A stretch of 30,613 nucleotides of DNA from Bacillota bacterium (GTDB lineage Bacteria > Bacillota > Dehalobacteriia > UBA4068), in the NCBI GenBank assembly GCA_009778255.1, contig WRKD01000229.1:1-30613 (forward strand), given 5' to 3'. Position numbers and translations under genes: made by a program. Position 1 is the first letter of the stretch. Each line of letters opens with the position of its first letter. Shown here in pieces: positions 26,032 to 30,613 of this stretch. Under the pieces are notes generated by a model. That model worked only from the letters and a program-made list of their open reading frames with translations, ran no database searches and was not told where the DNA came from.

Positions 26032-27045
26032 ATGAAAAACACAATAGTTTTTTTACTTGTTATTATATTTATTGGAATAACGGGTTGTTCAAAGATAACT
26101 GAACAATATCACAGCGAAGACTACAGGGTTTCTGAAAAAGAATGCATTTTTTCGAATAGAACCGCGATAGAAACCGAGGGCTATCGACCCGTTCCGAATG
26201 AAGTAACAGATGAAAAAAATGTCTTAATGACTTCTGAAAACGTTTCAAGTACTGCAGCAGATATTTGTAATGATTCTTTGGATAAGGATTATACTACAAT
26301 TAACCCAGAAATAATAACTCTTAAGTTTTATATCCAAGGTATGCATGTTGCATACTATCATACAGAAAGCAGTTCATTAGAACATTTCATGGAAGACAGC
26401 ATTCTATTATTTGATCAATGGTTCGGGATAAAAATAATAAATCTATGGCATGATGGAAACAGAATTTATGCTGATTTAGATTCGTCAAGCATTGAGGAGG
26501 AAGTTGTATATTATTCCAGTGAACTAGATTTAGAAAACATGATTATTAAGACACTTTCTTCCTATCCAAATACAGAAGAAATAGAAATACTAATTGATGG
26601 TAAAAAAGGTAAATTTGGCAATCAAACAGTGTATTCTACTTATAAACCTAAAAATTATCATGTTGACTGGGAAACAGCGATCGTAAAATTCTATTTTGGA
26701 GTTGATGATTTGTATAGTGATTATGCAAAATGGGAATACAAAAACGAGAGCATTTCATATGCTAATCTACTTAGTGATACGAAAAAATATTTGGAGTTGT
26801 ATTGCGGAATTACATTAACCAATATTTGGTATGATAATACAAAGCTAATTGTTGATTTAGACCCAAGTGTGTATATGATACTAAACGCCGGTTCGCATGC
26901 TGGCATTATGGACACGGGGATACTGGTTAAAACTTTTTCCAGTTATCCTGGAGTCGAGGAAATTGAATTTTTGATTGGCGGTGAAAGAAATTGTTGGGCA
27001 GATCATTTTAGTTTTGACTGTGTATTTGTTGCAGAAAAACAATAA
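26032..27045 (+). CDS. Lipoprotein with two GerMN-like repeats, candidate immunity protein
   Basis: 337-aa predicted lipoprotein. The N-terminus is a short hydrophobic signal ending in the lipobox ITGC with Cys19. A spacer of about 75 residues leads to two related domains at about 90-205 and 210-330. Matched blocks are NLWHDGNRIYADLD with NIWYDNTKLIVDLD, and KTLSSYPNTEEIEILIDG with KTFSSYPGVEEIEFLIGG. The pattern resembles GerMN domains of spore and envelope lipoproteins, with Asp-rich strand and TLxxyPxVexIeilidG ending. GAGGAT precedes ATG 26032. It lies 90 bp behind the amidase domain on the same strand, and its surface location would suit neutralising a peptidoglycan amidase. The immunity role is inference from position and location. 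It is intact while the toxin is broken. Confidence 0.75.
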   Translation: MKNTIVFLLVIIFIGITGCSKITEQYHSEDYRVSEKECIFSNRTAIETEGYRPVPNEVTDEKNVLMTSENVSSTAADICNDSLDKDYTTINPEIITLKFYIQGMHVAYYHTESSSLEHFMEDSILLFDQWFGIKIINLWHDGNRIYADLDSSSIEEEVVYYSSELDLENMIIKTLSSYPNTEEIEILIDGKKGKFGNQTVYSTYKPKNYHVDWETAIVKFYFGVDDLYSDYAKWEYKNESISYANLLSDTKKYLELYCGITLTNIWYDNTKLIVDLDPSVYMILNAGSHAGIMDTGILVKTFSSYPGVEEIEFLIGGERNCWADHFSFDCVFVAEKQ

Positions 27046-27191
27046 GCAATCAAGAAAGCAAGAAGAAAAAAGCCATCAAGGAGAAAAAAGCATTTGTACC
27101 TGCTGATACCAATCGTCAAGGCAACGAAAGGACATATGGTAAATGAACATAAATAACTCTCCACTCTCCTCTCTCAACTCCAATGTCAACA

Positions 27192-27214
27192 GGTTAAGGA
27201 AAAATAGCTTAACC
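27192..27214 (-). terminator. Hairpin behind the transposase remnant
   Basis: GGTTAAG (27192-27198) and CTTAACC (27208-27214) form a 7-bp perfect stem around a 9-base A-rich loop, a few bases beyond the transposase stop on the minus strand. It may be a terminator or part of the former IS end, and there is no clear T run. Confidence 0.35.
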
Positions 27215-27219
27215 AGGAC

Positions 27220-27636
27220 TCAGCAGTTCAATTTTCTATTGTGCCGGAACTTAGCCCTGCGCGGGGAATGATTGCGCGGTTTGGATCGATCAGGTCGAGT
27301 TGGAACTGCATGTTCCGCCAATAGAGAGAGGATACGCATCACCTTTCTTCTTTGAATATGCGGATTCGGTTCCAGTATAGCCAAGATGAAGCGGTCTTTT
27401 AGGGTTCCGATGGCATGGTTGACATTGACATGGTAGCTGTATTTGTTGTCCTTGAGTTCGCGCGTCCCATCCACATCTGCCTGCGCTTCCCGGCAAGCAA
27501 CCGCAACTACGTTTGACATATACATGGTGATGAAAAAATCCTGCATGATCCCATTGACCGTACGCCCTGAAAAGTTCTCTACCGCCAGCTTATTCTTAAT
27601 TTCATCGTATTTTGTTTCAATAGGCCTTATCCCGAT
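27220..27636 (-). pseudogene. IS4-type transposase, C-terminal remnant
   Basis: The last 139 codons of a DDE transposase. It begins at PIETKYDEIKNKLAVENFSG, the segment with the conserved Glu and Lys of the IS4 Y-R-E-K region, and continues through QDFFITMYMSN and the basic end PRRAKFRHNRKLNC. The N-terminal two thirds, with the first two catalytic Asp, are absent. The frame is open upstream to ATG 27732, but those codons lie in the repeat region behind the recombinase and do not look like transposase. Loss of the 5' part fits insertion of the neighbouring recombinase element, or a later deletion. It is not expected to be active. Confidence 0.75.
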
Positions 27637-27713
27637 ATTCTGATTATGCCGATATTTCTGTATATTTATATCAAGAGCAATGTTTATCACAATGCTCTTA
27701 ATATAAATATCGG
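27632..27713. repeat. CCGATATT repeat cluster and long inverted repeat at the recombinase-element end
   Basis: CCGATATTCTG (27632) and CCGATATTTCTG (27649) are direct repeats 17 bp apart. The second also pairs with AAATATCGG (27705-27713), and inside it AAGAGCA (27673-27679) pairs with TGCTCTT (27693-27699), giving an imperfect stem with an asymmetric bulge. It starts 6 bp past the stop of the last recombinase. It may be the element terminus with recombinase-binding sites, the terminator of the recombinase operon, or both. Confidence 0.55.
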
Positions 27714-27718
27714 AGTAA

Positions 27719-28768
27719 TTATTTAAGCCCATAAAGCCTTTTTAGTATCTCATCGTTATCAGCGTACTTAAATATCACATCTTTATCGAAAACAGATTTA
27801 TTATCAAGTATCAATTTTTCAACAGCTTTACGCTTCATTTCAGTTGTAGCAGATGCGTAAATTGTGGTCGTTTCAATTTTACTGTGGCCCAGCCATTCAG
27901 AAATAAGCGCTAATGGAACACCTGCCATGTATAGATGCATAGCTCGTGTTGCACGAAAAAGATGTGGGTGCAAATGAGGCAATTCCGTATTTTTAACTTT
28001 TGCTGACAACTCATAAGCTTTCAGAAAACGCTGGACATTGTCGTCTGACATTTGGGCAGTGATTCCATTTCTTACAGTATAAAAAAGGAAAGCATTTTTA
28101 TCACTATCAGCATTTGGGTGATAGATATTGCAATAATCACGAAATAGCTTTACAACATCCTCTGTGATAGGAGTGACTCTGTACTTATTACCTTTTCCGA
28201 CAACATGTAAATCGGCTTCTCCATTTTTGGTTATGACAAAATCTTTTATCTTGAGATCCAGAATCTCCTGATCTCTGCAACCACTGTCATATAATAGCGC
28301 TATATAAAACTTATCCCTAATACCGGTCTTCTTAGAAAGATTGGGTTGTTTAAGGACAAGCTGCATATCTTGTATAGTCAAATAGACTATCTCATTTTTT
28401 CTTATATCTGGAATCTTGGCTATTTCAGCTATGTCATTCAGTTCCAAATAAGAAATGAAATCATTTTTCATCATATATTTACAGAACCCGCGGATGTGAG
28501 ATAGGCGCTGATTGATGGTTGAAACCTCATTTTTCCGATTATTGGCAAGCCAATTCATGAATCCCAAAATATTCTTTTGATTAAAATCCGCGGCAATCAC
28601 GTCAGGTAGCTGCTTGCGCTGTGATTCTTGGATATATGTAAGGTACAAGTTCATGGCAATTCGATATGATGAAACCGTGTTATCGCTCTTCTTTCGTATC
28701 ATCGGCAGATACACTGTAAGAAAATCTTTTAATAACCGGAAAAGCTCAGGGGATTTAATCTTCCTCAT
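27719..28768 (-). CDS. Tyrosine recombinase, third gene of a RIT-type trio (intact)
   Basis: 349-aa phage-integrase family recombinase. The N-terminal SAM-like core-binding domain covers about residues 10-110 (block TVSSYRIAMNLYLTYI). The catalytic domain has Arg in DSGCRDQEILDL, Lys in VVGKGNKYR, HLFR in the HxxR box, His in WLGHSKIETT and the nucleophile Tyr in TTIYASAT. All six-box positions that I can check are present, so it may be active. ATG 28768 overlaps the end of the second recombinase by 14 bp. Three tandem overlapping recombinases is the hallmark of RIT elements, and related sets occur in Tn554-like transposons. It is followed by CCGATATT repeats. Confidence 0.9.
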   Translation of the reverse strand: MRKIKSPELFRLLKDFLTVYLPMIRKKSDNTVSSYRIAMNLYLTYIQESQRKQLPDVIAADFNQKNILGFMNWLANNRKNEVSTINQRLSHIRGFCKYMMKNDFISYLELNDIAEIAKIPDIRKNEIVYLTIQDMQLVLKQPNLSKKTGIRDKFYIALLYDSGCRDQEILDLKIKDFVITKNGEADLHVVGKGNKYRVTPITEDVVKLFRDYCNIYHPNADSDKNAFLFYTVRNGITAQMSDDNVQRFLKAYELSAKVKNTELPHLHPHLFRATRAMHLYMAGVPLALISEWLGHSKIETTTIYASATTEMKRKAVEKLILDNKSVFDKDVIFKYADNDEILKRLYGLK

Positions 28769-29717
28769 CTATTCCACCCCCTTCAAAAATAGTTCTGAAC
28801 TGTTTCCAATTAATGCCTGCAGATTTGCGCAACCTTTCCGGCAAAAGGTGGATATAATATAACGTGCTTGTAAAATCAGCGTGTCCCATATACGTGCTGA
28901 GATAAGGAAGCAACGTCATAACATCTCTACCATCATCAATCCACTTCATCATATTCCTTGTTGCAAAAACATGGCGAAAATCATATGGACGCGGGTCACC
29001 TCTTTTAACTAATCTGCTTTGTCTCCAACAGACATGAAAGTGATAAGTCATCCATTTGGTTGGAATGGGACCACCGTCCCACTTCTGAAAGAACTATTCG
29101 CGTTGGCCCGCCAGGAAACTGTATTTTGCACACAGATAACGCATATCTTCTGACATAATAATATGTCGATCTTTATTCTTCTTAGACTGCCTAATGTAAA
29201 TGTCCCCGCTTTGGAGATTGACATCTTCTATACGCAGCCGTAATGGCTCGGAAGGCCGCATTCCACAACAGTACATCATACGAAACAACACAGGAAGGAT
29301 TAACTGGCTCTGTTTCCCAGATGCCTTGTATGTGCGATTAGGGGGAAGGCTGTCAATAGCTTGAAAGAGGATTGATAACTCTTCATCATTAAAAATATAT
29401 GGGCGATACCGCTCGTATCGGATTGTATAATCTTCATCCGGTATAAATGCATCCTTCCCAAGAGACCTTATAAATCTCGTATAGTGCCTAACCAGGGAGA
29501 TGAATATCGCTTGTGTCCTAGCGCAATTGAATGGATAATAAGCAAGCCATCCATCAATCATTTCTTTTGTTATGGATATGGCGCCGGGATAATTATTCCC
29601 GCAGTAATCTATAAATGGCGGCAAGGTGCTTTCATCTGTTGCAGTTGCATAGCCAAGTGAACTACGGACATCCAGCATTGTACGAAAATCATTTGTAAGT
29701 TCATTTAATAAACTCAT
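28755..29717 (-). pseudogene. Tyrosine recombinase, second gene of the trio, interrupted by one in-frame TAG
   Basis: The frame from ATG 29717 runs 207 codons to a TAG at 29094-29096, and then continues open in the same frame to TAA 28755, giving 320 codons in total without the TAG. Around the stop the protein reads FLAGQRE, stop, FFQKWDGGPIPTKW, where a Tyr (TAT or TAC) would be natural. The first part has the N-terminal domain and the catalytic Arg (CCGMRPSEPLRLR) and Lys region. The second has YDFRHVFAT, MGHADFTST and LYYIHL, the last carrying the nucleophile. His of the HxxR box is Tyr here. Start and end overlap the flanking recombinases by 4 and 14 bp. It is probably inactive unless the TAG is suppressed. 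A downstream ATG at 29051 could give only a 98-aa fragment. Confidence 0.85.
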
Positions 29718-30478
29718 TCATCATCACCGCCTTTTAAGAAGACAGAAGGTGATGATTCAGATAAAATAGGGGCATATACTTCGCTAGAAATCGGGATTCC
29801 ATCGAATCCCATTGCACAAAACAACGTTTGCGGCCTGTTATATGAAAGATAAGGCCGGGCTTCGTCAACGTTTTTGTGCCCGAGCATTTGCGAAATAGTA
29901 GGAAGGGGAATCCCTGCCGCCGAGAGTTCTGTTGCGAAGGAACGTCGTAAGCTGTGGAATGAACGATATGGCTTCTTCTCCACACCGGACAACGCACAAT
30001 ATTTTTCAATAACCCCATCTAAAGCGCATGAGGTTTTGAACGGCGTATAGGGAGACTTTGAGCGTATAAAAATTTCCTTTGAACCACTCTTTGGACGTGC
30101 TACTAATATGTAATCTGCTACTGAGTTCATAATCGTTCCGTTTAGTGGGAGTATCAGTGGTTTGTTGGTTTTGTTCTGTATGACATGCAGCTCGGCACCA
30201 CGCCAGTCAATATCCGACTGTTTAAGTTTAATGATATCAACTGCCCTAAGACCAGTTTCAAAAGCAAGAAGCAATATTGCCCGATCGCGTATTCCAATTG
30301 GTGATTCAATATCTACGCATCCTATTATTTTTGAAATCTCATCGCGGGAATAGGGTTCAATCATTCTCACTGGTGCTGACTTCATTTGAATCATTGAGAA
30401 ATCTGCTTTTAGGTCTGCCATTTGATACTTTTTCATGTATTCTGATATTAACCTTATTGCGCGGACAACATGGTACAT
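29714..30478 (-). CDS. Tyrosine recombinase, first gene of the trio, 5'-truncated
   Basis: 254-aa open frame with a complete catalytic domain: Arg in FETGLRAVDIIKL, Lys in QNKTNKPLILPL, HSLR in the HxxR box, LGHKNVDE and Tyr in PYLSYNRP. A long C-terminal tail follows the nucleophile. The N-terminus starts in the last helix of the core-binding domain (MYHVVRAIRLISEYM), so most of that domain, usually about 100 residues, is missing. Upstream the frame has no start codon before a TAG at 30506-30508, and the DNA there changes to palindromic repeat sequence. Loss of the 5' end through an insertion at about 30480 is likely. Its stop overlaps the second gene's start by 4 bp (ATGA). Confidence 0.85.
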   Translation of the reverse strand: MYHVVRAIRLISEYMKKYQMADLKADFSMIQMKSAPVRMIEPYSRDEISKIIGCVDIESPIGIRDRAILLLAFETGLRAVDIIKLKQSDIDWRGAELHVIQNKTNKPLILPLNGTIMNSVADYILVARPKSGSKEIFIRSKSPYTPFKTSCALDGVIEKYCALSGVEKKPYRSFHSLRRSFATELSAAGIPLPTISQMLGHKNVDEARPYLSYNRPQTLFCAMGFDGIPISSEVYAPILSESSPSVFLKGGDDE

Positions 30479-30613
30479 AGACCCTTTTTTTGTACAAGGG
30501 CGCCTCTAAAAACTAGCTTTACAGCTCTGCCAAATTAGCGCAACTATCATTTTCTCGTCATTGCGGCCTTCGCGCCGCAATCCCCTTGATTAGGAGGCTG
30601 GTTATGTACAGCT
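30479..30613. mobile_element. Insertion-like boundary sequence upstream of the truncated recombinase
   Basis: At about 30480 recombinase coding sequence stops and unrelated DNA begins. It opens with a small inverted repeat CCCTT...AAGGG (30482-30500), followed by GGGCGCCTCTAAAAA, which looks like an insertion-sequence terminus. No gene is readable before the window ends. I infer the edge of an IS or a repeat cassette, with the rest outside the window. Confidence 0.4.
30555..30595. repeat. Dispersed palindromic repeat of the CGTCATTGCGG...GCAATCCCC type
   Basis: ATTGCGGC (30560-30567) and GCCGCAAT (30574-30581) form a perfect 8-bp stem with a 6-base loop, flanked by CTCGTC and CCCCTTGA. Sequences of the pattern CGTCATTGCGAGN...GCAATCCCC are common intergenic palindromic repeats in many bacterial genomes. 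Only one copy is in this window. Confidence 0.55.

Noticed and set aside
27637..27732. N-terminal part of the open frame leading into the transposase remnant
   Set aside because: These codons cover the inverted-repeat region and the end of the recombinase gene and show no transposase character. I treat them as chance open frame.
29094..29096. TAG read as pyrrolysine or another sense codon throughout the genome
   Set aside because: TAG ends phoH, dxr and rseP in this window at the expected positions, so it acts as a normal stop. The second broken gene has TAA, which general amber recoding would not explain.
28755..29717. Two separate recombinase genes, or a frameshift between them
   Set aside because: Both parts are in the same frame, with 14 sense codons between the TAG and the downstream ATG, and together they make one normal-length recombinase.

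Overview
The window looks like the chromosome of a Bacillota (Firmicutes) bacterium, probably an anaerobic Clostridia- or Negativicutes-like lineage. I infer this from the gene orders phoH-pgpH-ybeY and uppS-cdsA-dxr-rseP-ispG-proS, from strong AGGAGG-type ribosome sites, and from the style of the RHS protein. I cannot name a genus.

Bases 1-13.9 kb are housekeeping. The end of phoH, pgpH (a c-di-AMP phosphodiesterase of the 7TM-HD type), ybeY and a membrane-anchored DUF3048 protein form one plus-strand operon. It meets leuS head-on with an 11-bp overlap of 3' ends. Between leuS and uppS lie a minus-strand tRNA-Met(CAT) with its own promoter and terminator. The next plus-strand operon joins undecaprenyl-PP synthesis (uppS), CDP-DAG synthesis (cdsA), two MEP-pathway enzymes (dxr, ispG), the site-2 protease rseP and proS. 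A 154-aa three-helix membrane protein that I do not recognise sits between rseP and ispG.

Bases 13.9-23 kb are accessory surface and export functions on the minus strand: a MATE-family transporter and a 2513-aa secreted subtilisin-like protease. By my count the protease carries about 49 Cys-containing leucine-rich repeats in six blocks, then an Ig-like and a cohesin-like domain. Part of it is built from tandem DNA modules of about 820 bp.

Bases 23.3-27.1 kb look like a polymorphic-toxin locus in decay: a 5'-truncated RHS protein, a C-terminal tip that reads in frame through one TAA into an N-acetylmuramoyl-L-alanine amidase domain, and an intact downstream lipoprotein with two GerMN-like repeats that could be the immunity protein. 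The RHS core contains an in-frame insertion of about 90 bp made of nested palindromes. It shares several ordered sequence blocks with the intergenic DNA upstream of leuS, which suggests a small mobile palindromic element able to enter coding sequence.

Bases 27.2-30.6 kb are mobile DNA: the C-terminal remnant of an IS4-type transposase, then three overlapping tyrosine recombinase genes in the arrangement of a 'recombinase in trio' (RIT) element. The first recombinase is 5'-truncated, the second is interrupted by a single in-frame TAG, and the third is intact. CCGATATT-type repeats lie at the distal end, and an insertion-like boundary and a palindromic repeat lie at the proximal end.
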